In this document: in pieces, positions 1 to 8,713 of the stretch
Layout: every line of letters begins with the position of its first letter
How positions within the stretch are numbered: position 1 is the stretch's first letter
NCBI GenBank assembly: GCA_016297405.1
Contig: JAEDGP010000003.1
Coordinates: forward strand, 3,438-67,437
Direction: 5' to 3'
Origin: Treponema sp.
Lineage (GTDB): Bacteria; Spirochaetota; Spirochaetia; Treponematales; Treponemataceae
DNA length: 64,000 bases
The notes under the pieces: generated by a model
What the model saw: only the letters and a program-made list of their open reading frames with translations
What the model was told of the DNA's origin: nothing
The model's database searches: none
Made by a program: the position numbers and the translations under genes

Positions 1-942
1 ATATCCAAGCGCCTGAATCTGCATGGCAAGTTTTTTGGAAGTTGTGGTTTTACCAGAACTTGAAGGGCCAGCCAAAAGCACAACGCGAACGCCTTTTCGA
101 TTTACAATTTCTTCTGCAATTTTTGAAATGCAATGAACCTGCAGACTTTCCGCAACCATTATAAAATCATCAATTTTGCGCTCATTGATCATCTGATTTA
201 AGGAAGCAGCACTAGTAACATTCAGCTGCTTTCCCCAATTTTTATATCGTTCATAAATCTCAAAAAGTTTTGGCTCATCCACAAATTCTGAAAGCTTTGT
301 GGAATCACTGGATTTTGGGAATCGAAGCAAAAAGCCTTTTTTGTATGGCATAAGCTCAAAAACCTTGAGCGTGCCAGTTCTTTCCATCAGCGGTCCAAAA
401 TACATATCAGCAAAATCTCCGATGGAATTAATGCGAATTTTTGGAGGCGCCAGATAATTCAACTGCTTTCTTGTTTCGTTAAGTCCAAGCTCTTCAAAAA
501 TTTTGCATGCACTTGAATAAGAAACAAATCTTGTTTCAATTGGCAAATCCTGATTGACAATATTCCACATTTCTTTTTCAAGGCTTGAGATTTCTTCCAC
601 AGTAAGAGGCGAAGGATGTTCCAGAGTATAATAATAACCATATCCAAGGCTGTGACCTACAACCAATCTTTCCGTTGGATAAATTTTATGACAGGCTGCA
701 GCAAGCAAAAGACACAAAGACCGTCTGTATACCAGAACACCATCTTTTGAATTCAGAAGGACCGGTTCTATATAACAATCGTATTCGATTTCTCTGTCCA
801 AAGGGCAAACTTCATTATTTATTCTTACAGCAACAATTGTTTCTCTTTTTTCCTCAAATTCGTCAAGCAAAGAAGCTGCAACTGTTCCATATTCAACTTG
901 TTTTGATTTTTTTCCGCAGAATGTAACGTTAAGCATGTTCAT
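1..942 (-). CDS. Uridine kinase-like nucleoside kinase with TGS-like N-terminus (3' end outside window)
   Basis: The reading frame is open from the left edge to an ATG at 942, giving the first 314 residues. The N-terminal part resembles the TGS/threonyl-tRNA-synthetase-like module found in front of many clostridial and spirochaetal uridine kinases; the stretch GHSLGYGYYY is typical of it. Near the edge comes a P-loop, LAGPSSSGKTTTSKK, the signature of the phosphoribulokinase/uridine kinase family, so the catalytic domain lies mostly outside the window. The likely role is phosphorylation of a nucleoside in the cytoplasm; the true substrate of this subfamily is not settled. A GGAGGA ribosome site lies just upstream. 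A second in-frame ATG at 936 is better spaced from it and is an alternative start. It has its own promoter, so it is separate from the fli genes before it. Confidence 0.85.
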   Translation of the reverse strand, partial: MNMLNVTFCGKKSKQVEYGTVAASLLDEFEEKRETIVAVRINNEVCPLDREIEYDCYIEPVLLNSKDGVLVYRRSLCLLLAAACHKIYPTERLVVGHSLGYGYYYTLEHPSPLTVEEISSLEKEMWNIVNQDLPIETRFVSYSSACKIFEELGLNETRKQLNYLAPPKIRINSIGDFADMYFGPLMERTGTLKVFELMPYKKGFLLRFPKSSDSTKLSEFVDEPKLFEIYERYKNWGKQLNVTSAASLNQMINERKIDDFIMVAESLQVHCISKIAEEIVNRKGVRVVLLAGPSSSGKTTTSKKLAMQIQALGY

Positions 943-965
943 AAAATCCTCCAAATCAATGCTTA

Positions 966-994
966 ATTTTACAACGAAATTTTACATACCGCAA
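966..994 (-). promoter_or_regulatory. Promoter of the nucleoside kinase gene
   Basis: Reading the minus strand, TTGCGG (989-994) and TAAAAT (966-971) are separated by exactly 17 bp. The predicted start of transcription lies about 17 nt upstream of the GGAGGA ribosome site. Confidence 0.6.
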
Positions 995-1121
995 ACTTTA
1001 TCAATATAAGAGTCAAAAATCAGTTTTTTTTCCTTGGGAAGGAGAAACACTTGCTCTAAAAAACTTCATATTTTGTGAATAAAAATTCCTGATTTTACGA
1101 TTCAAACCTGTTTTAAGCAGA

Positions 1122-1547
1122 TCATTTTTGAAAACGGCTTGTTACAATATTGTCAATTTCCTTTGCCTCAGCTTTTTTTTGAAAGGAAATAAAGTCTTCC
1201 TTTTGTTTTTCCTTAAGCTTTTCAAGAGATTCGGTTCTCTGCATGCATAACCTGAGCTTTTCCCTTTTTTCGTCGCTTATAACCTTTAGCTTTGTAATTT
1301 CACTTAAAAGCTCTTCAGTTTTGGCTCGTATAAATCCATAAAACTCATTGGCCTGGGCAATAGCTAAAAAATCAGTAGAGCCCTCCATGGATTTTGCAGT
1401 CTTAACTTGCTGCATGGCAAGGCTATCAATCATATTTTGCACTTCACGTTCTGCAGCCAGCGCTTTAGCAAGTTCAGCTTCCGCCTGCTGCTGCTCGATT
1501 TTTCGAAAACTGAGGACATCTTCCAGTTCAAAGACAAATTTCTTCAT
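1122..1547 (-). CDS. fliJ: Flagellar export chaperone FliJ
   Basis: This 141-residue protein is almost wholly charged coiled coil (heptads rich in E, K, A and Q), the usual size and character of FliJ. FliJ is the soluble stalk-like subunit of the flagellar type III export ATPase and helps deliver export substrates. The position is decisive: it follows fliI by 14 bp as the last gene of the fliF-fliG-fliH-fliI-fliJ series. The identification rests on position, size and coiled-coil content, because FliJ sequences diverge strongly. Confidence 0.85.
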   Translation of the reverse strand: MKKFVFELEDVLSFRKIEQQQAEAELAKALAAEREVQNMIDSLAMQQVKTAKSMEGSTDFLAIAQANEFYGFIRAKTEELLSEITKLKVISDEKREKLRLCMQRTESLEKLKEKQKEDFISFQKKAEAKEIDNIVTSRFQK

Positions 1548-1561
1548 AGGAACCCTGATTT

Positions 1562-3070
1562 CTATTGACTGTTACCGGCTGTACGTTCCTCTTGTATGCC
1601 ACCAACTAAAGTGTCTACAACAGTGCCGCTTGAATCGCCGTTTTTACTAGATTCCTCAACAGCCTTTGAAACTCCATCCGCAACAATACTCTTTACAACA
1701 TGAGCTTTTCTAGGACTTTCTGAATATTCATCATCTGTAATTTCAATTCCAGAAAGGACAGAAAGTTTTTCCAATGTCTGATCCATTGTAAAACCTTCTT
1801 CTGGCTCCTGTTTCAGAAAATCTTCAATTTGGTCATGCATATCAATAGCTTCATCGATTTTTTCTGATGCGCCCTTCTGGTAAATTCCAGTAACAATCAT
1901 CTGCTCATTATTCTGGTATGTAGACATGAGCTCACGAACCTTTGCCACAGCTTTTCTTGTATTCGAACCGATAACATCATTCGCATTTCGGCTAACTGAA
2001 GCCAACACATCAATTGCCGGATAATGATATGAATTTGCAAGTTTACGGCTCAAAACAATATGACCGTCCAAAACCCCACGAACAGTATCTGCAATTGGCT
2101 CATTCATATCATCACCATCTACAAGAACGGCATAAAAGGCAGTAATCGAACCTTTGTCATTCGTACCAGTTCGTTCCAAAAGTTTTGGCAAAGCATCAAA
2201 TACACTTGCAGGATAACCGTTTTGAGCCGGAGGCTCTCCTTTACTTAAACTAATTTCACGCTGAGCCTTTGCAAAACGAGTTACGTTATCCATTATCAGC
2301 ATGACGTCTTTTCCCTGGTCACGGAAAAATTCTGCAATTGCAGTACATACCTGAGCAGCTCTCAACCTGCAGATTGCAGGCTCATCTCCGGTTGCTACAA
2401 CAATTACCGATCTTTTCATACCTTCTTCGCCAAGGTCATCAAACTTGAATTCATTGACTTCCTTACGTCGTTCACCAACAAGGCCAATTACATTGATATC
2501 TGCATTCGTATTACGGGCAATTGTTCCAAGCAGTGTAGACTTACCCACACCAGAGCCTGCAAAAATACCGATACGCTGACCTTTACCCATTGTTAAAAGA
2601 GAATCGATGGACTTTACACCTGTTGTAATTCGCCTGTCGATTGGCAGTTTTGTGGACGAGTCTGGACCAGGCGCATTTATGGGATAATAACATTCAGGTA
2701 CAATTTCCCCAAGGCCATCACACGGCTTTCCTAATGCATTAATCGTTCTGCCAAGCAAACTCCATCCCACAGGAACTTGCAATGGTTTTCCAGAAGCCAC
2801 TACCTCACACCCAACTTCAATGCCATCTGTAACGCCAAAAAGCGTAAGGCGCACTTGATTCCCATCAAGTGCAACAACCTCTGCCATTACCTGAGTCTTG
2901 TCAGTAAGCTTTATTGTGCAGATTTCACCGATTTTAGAACAAGGACCCTTCGACACAACATCCAGTCCCTTTACTGCGACCACATATCCTACAAAAAGAA
3001 TAGGATCATAGTTTTCTACCTGATCCATATATTTTGAAAAATTGAAATTATCTGAGAATTCCTTATCCAT
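1562..3070 (-). CDS. fliI: Flagellum-specific ATPase FliI
   Basis: FliI is the cytoplasmic ATPase of the flagellar export apparatus, related to the F1 beta subunit. The P-loop AGSGVGKST is at about residues 171-179, and the Walker B strand VMLIMD at about 256-261 is followed by NVTRFA. The RRITTGVKSIDSLLT stretch before the P-loop is typical of the family. The protein has 502 residues, longer than the usual 440 or so; the excess is a hydrophilic C-terminal tail after about residue 440. An AGAGG ribosome site precedes the ATG, and fliH ends 17 bp upstream. FliH, FliI and FliJ are expected to form one complex. Confidence 0.96.
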   Translation of the reverse strand: MDKEFSDNFNFSKYMDQVENYDPILFVGYVVAVKGLDVVSKGPCSKIGEICTIKLTDKTQVMAEVVALDGNQVRLTLFGVTDGIEVGCEVVASGKPLQVPVGWSLLGRTINALGKPCDGLGEIVPECYYPINAPGPDSSTKLPIDRRITTGVKSIDSLLTMGKGQRIGIFAGSGVGKSTLLGTIARNTNADINVIGLVGERRKEVNEFKFDDLGEEGMKRSVIVVATGDEPAICRLRAAQVCTAIAEFFRDQGKDVMLIMDNVTRFAKAQREISLSKGEPPAQNGYPASVFDALPKLLERTGTNDKGSITAFYAVLVDGDDMNEPIADTVRGVLDGHIVLSRKLANSYHYPAIDVLASVSRNANDVIGSNTRKAVAKVRELMSTYQNNEQMIVTGIYQKGASEKIDEAIDMHDQIEDFLKQEPEEGFTMDQTLEKLSVLSGIEITDDEYSESPRKAHVVKSIVADGVSKAVEESSKNGDSSGTVVDTLVGGIQEERTAGNSQ

Positions 3071-3087
3071 GAAAACCTCTGATCTGT

Positions 3088-4023
3088 TTAGGAATTGTTT
3101 TCTACGGTCAGATTTTCCTTTCGGATATTCTTAACAGGAGAAACTTCCATAATCTTGTTTTCAAGTTCTCCAAGCTGACTTGCAATTCGGGCATCAATAG
3201 CACCAAAGTCAGTTTCAACAATACAGCCACCTTTATCCACAGAAGAATCTTCTAGGACCGTAAGCCCCTGTACGTTCTCAACCCTCTTGATAAATTCATC
3301 TGTATGTTCAGAAGTAAGTTTTAAATCTTCAAGGTTCACACGAACAGTAACACGGCCGCGCCCACGTAATTTTTTCAAGGCTGCAAGAACGTTGCTGAGC
3401 ACAACAGTTTTCTGATTCTCGGTAATAACTTTTACTACTTTTCGAGTCATCAAAACTACAAGCTCTACAATCTGCTGCTCAGTTTCCTGTAATATTTCAA
3501 TGCGTCGATTCATGACTGACTCAACGATTTTATGAGTGCGCTCTATCAACCGATTAATTTCGCTTTGTCCAGCAGCATAACCTTCATCATGGCCAGTCTT
3601 ATAACCATCATTTTGCGCATCAGCAGAAATTGAAGCCGCTTTTGCATTAGCTTCATCTAAAATTTCCTGAGCTTTTTCTTTTGCCTTGGCAATTATTTCA
3701 TCAGCTTCCCGTTCTGCGTTCGTGTGAATTATCTGAGCTTGATCACTTTGTCTTTTTACTTCGGCAAAAGCAGCATCCTCAGCTTTTTTTACGATTTCAT
3801 CGGCGGACTTCTGAGCTTGTTCAAGCATATGCTGCTTTTCTATTTCCCAGCCAGTTTTAAATGCTTCAGCTTCCCGGCGAAGCTCATCGGCAGTTGGTCC
3901 TGTGTATTCAGGTATATCATCTTCCGCCTCCTCTTCGATTGGAGCAAAATTGCGTACCAGTTTCAGAGTAACTTCGCCATTTTTATTTTTGATTTCGTTA
4001 GGTCTAAAAACTTGCTTTGCCAT
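3088..4023 (-). CDS. fliH: Flagellar assembly protein FliH
   Basis: This 311-residue protein lies between fliG and fliI. It has a long, strongly predicted coiled coil (about residues 45-150, rich in A, E, K and Q with DEI and AKAAS repeats) and a globular C-terminal half. FliH is the peripheral stalk that regulates FliI and docks it to the export gate. The GHDEGYAAGQSEI region, with glycine spaced by about three or four residues, is the GxxxG-type segment typical of FliH. Spacing to fliI is 17 bp and to fliG 12 bp, so co-translation is likely. Confidence 0.92.
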   Translation of the reverse strand: MAKQVFRPNEIKNKNGEVTLKLVRNFAPIEEEAEDDIPEYTGPTADELRREAEAFKTGWEIEKQHMLEQAQKSADEIVKKAEDAAFAEVKRQSDQAQIIHTNAEREADEIIAKAKEKAQEILDEANAKAASISADAQNDGYKTGHDEGYAAGQSEINRLIERTHKIVESVMNRRIEILQETEQQIVELVVLMTRKVVKVITENQKTVVLSNVLAALKKLRGRGRVTVRVNLEDLKLTSEHTDEFIKRVENVQGLTVLEDSSVDKGGCIVETDFGAIDARIASQLGELENKIMEVSPVKNIRKENLTVENNS

Positions 4024-4035
4024 TTATTTCTCTCA

Positions 4036-5133
4036 CTACTGAACAAGTTCGTCTTCGCCAGAACGAGCGATAACGATTTCACCAGAATCTTCCAGGCGTC
4101 TGATTGTTGATACAATCTTCTGCTGAGCTTCTTCAACGTCTTTCAATCGAACAGGGCCCATAAATTCCATATCTTCCTTCAACATGCTTGCTGCACGCTT
4201 AGACATGTTGCGGAAAATCTTATCCTGTACTTCAGTATCAACCGACTTGAGGGCTTTTGAAAGTTCCTGAGTGTCGACTTCGCGAAGAACCTTCTGAATG
4301 GCACGGTCGTCCAGCATAACGATATCTTCGAATACGAACATACGCTTTTTGATTTCTTCTGCCAAATCTGGATCTTCTTCTTCCAAAGCTTCGATGATGG
4401 CTTTTTCAGAAGATCGGTCAACAAGGTTCAAGATTTCAACGATAGATTCAACACCACCAGCAGCTGTATAGTCTTCTGAAGAAAGAGTAGAAAGCTTCTT
4501 TTCCAAAACGCGCTCAACTTCACGCAAAACATCTGGAGATGTACGGTCCATTGTTGCAAGGCGCTTGGAAACTTCAGGCTGCATTTCTTCCGGAAGATTC
4601 TGCAAAATAACAGCCGCTTTTCCTGGTTCCAGATAAGCAAGAATCAATGCGATTGTCTGAGGATATTCCTGCTGAATAAAGTTCAAAAGATGAGCAGGAT
4701 CTGTACGACGAATAAAGTCAAACGGGCGAACCTGAAGGCTTGAAGTAAGACGATTGATAATATCGATTGCTTTCTGAGAACCAAGGGATTTTTCCAACAA
4801 TTCCCGGGCATAATCAATACCACCAGTGGTAATGAAGTTCTGAGCATTCATCAGTTCCTGAAATTCTTCAAGTACCGCATCCTTATATTCTGCATCTACT
4901 GTTTCAAGACGAGCAATTTCAAAAGTCAATGTTTCTACTTCATCTTCTCGAAGATGCTTCATGATTTCGGAAGATATATCCGAACCAAGGGAAACAAGGA
5001 ATATGGCAGCTTTTTGGCGACCAGTGAGACTTTTATAATCTTTTCTATCTTTTTTTCCAGAACCAGCAGGTTTTAGACTGCCAGGCTTTGGAATAGGTTT
5101 TGGATTTGATTTAGGTGAGTCGTCTTCAGCCAT
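4036..5133 (-). CDS. fliG: Flagellar motor switch protein FliG
   Basis: FliG is the C-ring protein that couples rotor to stator. The 365-residue sequence has the N-terminal domain (LTGRQKAAIFLVSLG), the middle EHPQ-like motif as EYPQTIALILAYLEP, and the C-terminal torque helix with LDDRAIQKVLREVD. It has a proline- and lysine-rich leader of about 35 residues before the first domain. Spirochaetes often carry two fliG genes. This one, directly 3 bp after fliF, is the copy expected to form the actual rotor (often called FliG2). No defects are seen in the charged torque helix. Confidence 0.96.
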   Translation of the reverse strand: MAEDDSPKSNPKPIPKPGSLKPAGSGKKDRKDYKSLTGRQKAAIFLVSLGSDISSEIMKHLREDEVETLTFEIARLETVDAEYKDAVLEEFQELMNAQNFITTGGIDYARELLEKSLGSQKAIDIINRLTSSLQVRPFDFIRRTDPAHLLNFIQQEYPQTIALILAYLEPGKAAVILQNLPEEMQPEVSKRLATMDRTSPDVLREVERVLEKKLSTLSSEDYTAAGGVESIVEILNLVDRSSEKAIIEALEEEDPDLAEEIKKRMFVFEDIVMLDDRAIQKVLREVDTQELSKALKSVDTEVQDKIFRNMSKRAASMLKEDMEFMGPVRLKDVEEAQQKIVSTIRRLEDSGEIVIARSGEDELVQ

Positions 5134-5136
5134 TTA

Positions 5137-6846
5137 TTACTCCTCCATAAGCCATGTACGAATAAGCATTGCAACATCTTCAGGATGCTCTTTTGCCATG
5201 TTGATAGCATTTTCCTGAAGCTCTGCACGGCGGCTTTCTTCGACAGACATGGTAACCTGCATATTTGCTTCGTCTTTCGCATCCCACAAAGCCCTTTCGC
5301 GCTCTGCCTGTTGCTGTCGCAAAAGTTCCTCTTCGCGAAGACGTCGTCTTCTTTCAATCTGTTTGCTGATAATTCTGTAAAGAATGAAGCCTACCAAAAC
5401 AATTGCAATGGCACCAAGAACTAAAAGTATCGTTTTTGTTCTACGCTTTGCTGCAAAATAGTCATTATCAAAGGCTTCGAATTCTGCATCTCTATCATAT
5501 GGTAATGAAGTTACGATTACCCGGTCACCACGGCCTTTATCAAAGCCGATAGCACCTTCAATAAGCTCAACCCACTTTTCTATTTCAGTATCACTGATAG
5601 CCTCATAAGTTCTTTTCAGGCGTCCATTTTCTACGATGTATTCACCCTCATTGTCCTTATCAAGCCGCCACTTTCCATCAATGTTCACAGATACAGTTCG
5701 ACGGCCCTGTTGCGGAGAAACAATCTTATGCCTGGTTTCCCAGTTAACAAGATTATTTTGGGTAGTTCCGGTTTCAACAGATTTTCCAATGACATTACTC
5801 ATGTCAACATAGTTCGGTGGATTCTGCCCCTGAACACCTGTTGGGCCTTCCGGATTATGGGCAGTTCCCTGCCATTCTTTAGTGATTATCTGCATACTCA
5901 ACGCAAGAGAATCTTTTACTTTACGTTCGCTATACGGAGTGTCAGGATTATCTTTTTCAAGTTCGATAGGAAAATATTCAGTCTTGTCAATTGTTTCCTG
6001 TGACATGTCAAAATCAATGCTTACATTCAGGTTTCGAACACGATCACGAGTTGCGTAGTCCTGCAAAGACGCCAATACCTTACCGCGAAGATCACGTTCC
6101 AGCTTAGCCTTAAGCTTCTGTTCCTTTTCTGCAGTATCAATTCTTGTATTGCTGTCTAAATCATCAAAATTGTTCAGACTTCTTCCGTCTGTATCAACGA
6201 TACTAAGGTTTTCAGCTTTCAATCCTGGTACAGCAGTAAGTACCATTTTCTGGATACCCTGCATTCTCTTTGAGCCAGCAGTAACATTTGATGTGTTGCT
6301 CAACGTAACAACAATCGTTGCAGAAAGAGGATCTTCATCCTGTTTGAAAAGTTTTGTTTCTGGAATGCGAATATTTACAATAGCTGAAGAAAAATCTGAA
6401 AGGGCTTCAAGCTGGCGTTTAAGAAGCTTAGAATAGGCATCCTGAAGCTTGATATTCTGTTCTGCGTCAGTATCGGACCAGCTGCGGCTTTTTGCTTCTG
6501 CAAAAGGATCCACATTCGAAGGAACAAGGTTTTCGGCATAAAGTATACTTGTGATGCGGGTAATTTCATCATCACTTGCATCAACATAAATATATCCGTC
6601 TTCGTCAACGGTAGCTTTTATTCGTTCTTTGCTGATTCGGTCAAGAATTGCAACACGGGTTACATTATCGGTAACCGGTGCATTAAAAAGTCTTGTATTG
6701 TCTGAAGAAGATGATCTGCTGATATTAACGGCTATGGCAATAATGATAACCACAAGGACAACGCCGGCTACAATCTTCTGTACCGGTTTACTGGTTTTCC
6801 ACCAGGTCTTTGCCTTATCAATTACTTTTTTGAACCATTCGTTCAT
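5137..6846 (-). CDS. fliF: Flagellar MS-ring protein FliF
   Basis: This 569-residue protein builds the membrane MS ring, the base of the flagellar rotor and housing of the export gate. One transmembrane segment is at about residues 25-43 and a second near 452-471, and the short cytoplasmic C-terminus, ending HPEDVAMLIRTWLMEE, is the usual FliG-binding tail. The large periplasmic region between them contains the ring-building motifs. It starts its own transcription unit: a sigma-70-like promoter at 6891-6919 and a GGGAGGGG ribosome site precede the ATG, and a terminator closes fliE upstream. Confidence 0.96.
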   Translation of the reverse strand: MNEWFKKVIDKAKTWWKTSKPVQKIVAGVVLVVIIIAIAVNISRSSSSDNTRLFNAPVTDNVTRVAILDRISKERIKATVDEDGYIYVDASDDEITRITSILYAENLVPSNVDPFAEAKSRSWSDTDAEQNIKLQDAYSKLLKRQLEALSDFSSAIVNIRIPETKLFKQDEDPLSATIVVTLSNTSNVTAGSKRMQGIQKMVLTAVPGLKAENLSIVDTDGRSLNNFDDLDSNTRIDTAEKEQKLKAKLERDLRGKVLASLQDYATRDRVRNLNVSIDFDMSQETIDKTEYFPIELEKDNPDTPYSERKVKDSLALSMQIITKEWQGTAHNPEGPTGVQGQNPPNYVDMSNVIGKSVETGTTQNNLVNWETRHKIVSPQQGRRTVSVNIDGKWRLDKDNEGEYIVENGRLKRTYEAISDTEIEKWVELIEGAIGFDKGRGDRVIVTSLPYDRDAEFEAFDNDYFAAKRRTKTILLVLGAIAIVLVGFILYRIISKQIERRRRLREEELLRQQQAERERALWDAKDEANMQVTMSVEESRRAELQENAINMAKEHPEDVAMLIRTWLMEE

Positions 6847-6890
6847 CTGTCCCCTCCCGTGAACGAAATCAAAAAATAGTTTTATAGATT

Positions 6891-6919
6891 ATTTTATCAT
6901 ATAAATAAATTTCTGCAAA
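6891..6919 (-). promoter_or_regulatory. Promoter of the fliFGHIJ unit
   Basis: On the minus strand TTTGCA (6914-6919) and TAAAAT (6891-6896) are 17 bp apart. They lie between the fliE terminator and the fliF ribosome site. The -35 box is a weak match. Confidence 0.5.
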
Positions 6920-6973
6920 GAGATATTTTGCTCAAGATATAAGAAGAAAAGTTGTTTTTTCACTCAGTCCGGG

Positions 6974-7004
6974 CAAAAAAAAGATGCCTCAAAACGAAGC
7001 ACCT
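6974..7004 (-). terminator. Rho-independent terminator after fliE
   Basis: On the minus strand AGGTGCTTC and GAGGCATCT form a nine-pair stem, including G-U pairs, around a GTTTT loop. A run of eight T follows directly. It lies six bases past the fliE stop codon. Confidence 0.85.
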
Positions 7005-7010
7005 GAAAAA

Positions 7011-7379
7011 CTATCTGGTTGTAGTGATTTCGCTCCACCCCTGAACAAGTCTGTCGATAACAGATTTTGTAAGATCCAAAGAAAGCTTTGCCTGGGCCAT
7101 TGCGATAGTAACATCATGAATATCAACAGAATCAGGATCAGTAATCACCTGCTCCTGAAGCTTCGCCGTTTGAATCTGTTTTGAATTCATGTCGCTTAAA
7201 GCACTCAAAAGAAAATCCTGAAAACTCTGCCCTTTTTTTTCTATGGAATCTTTTGCAGCATTTTCCATGTGAAGCACAGAATCCGGTGTATTGATGATAT
7301 TCTGAATCTTTTTGCTTGTTGCAGAATGATTTGGATCAAGCTGAGCAAGCGAAAGCGTATTCATTTCCTGTATTTTCAT
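7011..7379 (-). CDS. fliE: Flagellar hook-basal body complex protein FliE
   Basis: FliE joins the MS ring to the rod and is the first rod-type export substrate. At 122 residues it is a little longer than usual. The C-terminal half shows the conserved pattern SFQDFLLSALSDMNSKQ, then QVITDPDSVDIHDVTIAMAQAKLSLDL, where D-x-x-D-V-x-I-A-x-x-x-A is the FliE hallmark. It sits after flgB and flgC, as in many bacteria. However, here it has its own strong promoter and terminator and is probably a single-gene transcript. A GGGGG ribosome site lies four bases before the ATG. Confidence 0.93.
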   Translation of the reverse strand: MKIQEMNTLSLAQLDPNHSATSKKIQNIINTPDSVLHMENAAKDSIEKKGQSFQDFLLSALSDMNSKQIQTAKLQEQVITDPDSVDIHDVTIAMAQAKLSLDLTKSVIDRLVQGWSEITTTR

Positions 7380-7391
7380 ATTCCCCCACTA

Positions 7392-7448
7392 ATCTGCAAA
7401 TAGGCAGATCCACAAGTAAATTCTATCTGCGAAACACAATGAAGTCAA
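7392..7448 (-). promoter_or_regulatory. Promoter and leader hairpin of fliE
   Basis: On the minus strand TTGACT (7443-7448) and TAGAAT (7420-7425) are separated by 17 bp, a near-consensus sigma-70 promoter. The short leader contains a perfect six-pair hairpin, ATCTGC (7404-7409) with GCAGAT (7392-7397), ending a few bases before the GGGGG ribosome site. It could modulate translation. Confidence 0.7.
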
Positions 7449-7632
7449 TTGATTATCGGTCTTTTTAGCACATTATGAAAGGAAAAACTCAATCAATTTA
7501 AAATCTGCTTTTGGGGAGTTTCATCCAAAGTCAAAAGCCGTCTATACCATCTATTTCAAAGCAAGAGGGCAAAAAGACCTGGCGCAAAAATCATTCCTAA
7601 AGATAACAGCATATTTTATTTATACATGGGAA

Positions 7633-8091
7633 CTATCGACCTATATCAAGAGCAGCAGAGAACATAGACTTGGAACCTTCAATAACCGTAGAATTTGCTT
7701 CGTATGCACGGCTTGCAGAAATCAAATCCACCATTTCATTTACGATATTTACATTCGGATATTCAACATAACCCTTATGAGGACCGGACTTGATTGCATC
7801 AGGATGATCTGGATCATAAACCAGACGGCCTTCGCTTGTATCCTTTACGATTTCACGAACTTGAACGCCCTTGCCAACCCCGGAATCAAGATCAGAGGGA
7901 CAGAAAGGACTATTCCACTGAGCTTTATTTTTAGCGGCAGGCTCAAAAACAATCATTGAACGCTTGAAAGAGCCACCTTCCTGGGTTCTTGTGGTAGAAG
8001 CATTTGCAATATTGTTTGAAATAACATCAGAACGAAGACGTTCTGCACTCATGCCAGTAGCGGCAATATTGATCGATGTAAAAAGTCCCAT
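7633..8091 (-). CDS. flgC: Flagellar basal-body rod protein FlgC
   Basis: FlgC is a proximal rod subunit exported into the periplasm. The N-terminal signature of rod and hook proteins, NNIANASTT at about residues 27-35, and the C-terminal heptads with NVNIVNEMVDLISASRAYEANS are clear. The length of 152 residues is normal. It follows flgB by 10 bp and has a GGAGACG ribosome site. About 250 bp separate it from fliE, which has its own promoter. Confidence 0.95.
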   Translation of the reverse strand: MGLFTSINIAATGMSAERLRSDVISNNIANASTTRTQEGGSFKRSMIVFEPAAKNKAQWNSPFCPSDLDSGVGKGVQVREIVKDTSEGRLVYDPDHPDAIKSGPHKGYVEYPNVNIVNEMVDLISASRAYEANSTVIEGSKSMFSAALDIGR

Positions 8092-8101
8092 TTAACGTCT
8101 C

Positions 8102-8518
8102 CTATTTTCTAATCACAGTACCAAGCTGCGAGAATTCAAAATTAGTCATGGAAGTCAAAAGTCTGTATTGCATCTGAATCTGAAGGATATTGTTTGCTTC
8201 TGTTTCTGCATCAACATTGTTTCCGTTCGCTTTCGAAGTTGTTTCATAATCAAGAACGCGACGTGGTTCTACATCGCGGTAATCATAGGGCTGATTCAAT
8301 TCAAAATGACGGCTATCTGAACGTGTGAGCTTGAATCCACTCCTGGCTTTTTCTTCAGATTCAAAGGCGCGCTTAAGTTCACTTTCAAAATTGACCTTTG
8401 TGCGCTTGAAATTTGGAACTTCACTGTTGGCAAGATTATTTGCAGTAACATTATAACGAAGAGTTGTAACATCCAATGCTCTTTGGAGCAAATCGACCGA
8501 TCTTGTAAAACTATTCAT
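8102..8518 (-). CDS. flgB: Flagellar basal-body rod protein FlgB
   Basis: FlgB is the other proximal rod subunit. Starting at the ATG at 8518, with AAAGGA about seven bases upstream, gives 138 residues, the normal size. A longer in-frame extension upstream has no ribosome site and is not expected to be translated. The rod motif NNLANSEVPNFKR is near the N-terminus, and the C-terminal amphipathic helix contains NNILQIQMQYRLLTSM. It opens the flgB-flgC pair and lies about 195 bp after hslU, across a GGCTGTC inverted repeat. Confidence 0.94.
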   Translation of the reverse strand: MNSFTRSVDLLQRALDVTTLRYNVTANNLANSEVPNFKRTKVNFESELKRAFESEEKARSGFKLTRSDSRHFELNQPYDYRDVEPRRVLDYETTSKANGNNVDAETEANNILQIQMQYRLLTSMTNFEFSQLGTVIRK

Positions 8519-8588
8519 ATTGACATCCTTTATATTATTTTCGGATGCAAAAAAGAATTGTTTAGTTTTTTTTGAAGTTAAACAGTAA

Positions 8589-8685
8589 AGGCTGTCCATT
8601 CTGTACGATTTCTTGCAAAAGCAATTTTTTCAGGATCCTGTCCAACGATCAACTGCAGTCGCAAAATGTACTTTTCAGACAGCCT
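8589..8685 (-). repeat. Inverted repeat with GGCTGTC ends between hslU and flgB
   Basis: AGGCTGTC at 8589-8596 is matched by its exact complement GACAGCCT at 8678-8685. The inner flank on the 8685 side reads TGAAAAGTAC on the minus strand, close to the edge of the repeats at 26779-26908 and 37789-37976. The interior is about 80 bp and holds no recognised gene. It may be a relic mobile element or a structured border or terminator. Confidence 0.55.
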
Positions 8686-8713
8686 ATGCCTAAAAAACAA
8701 CTTTTTGTCTATT

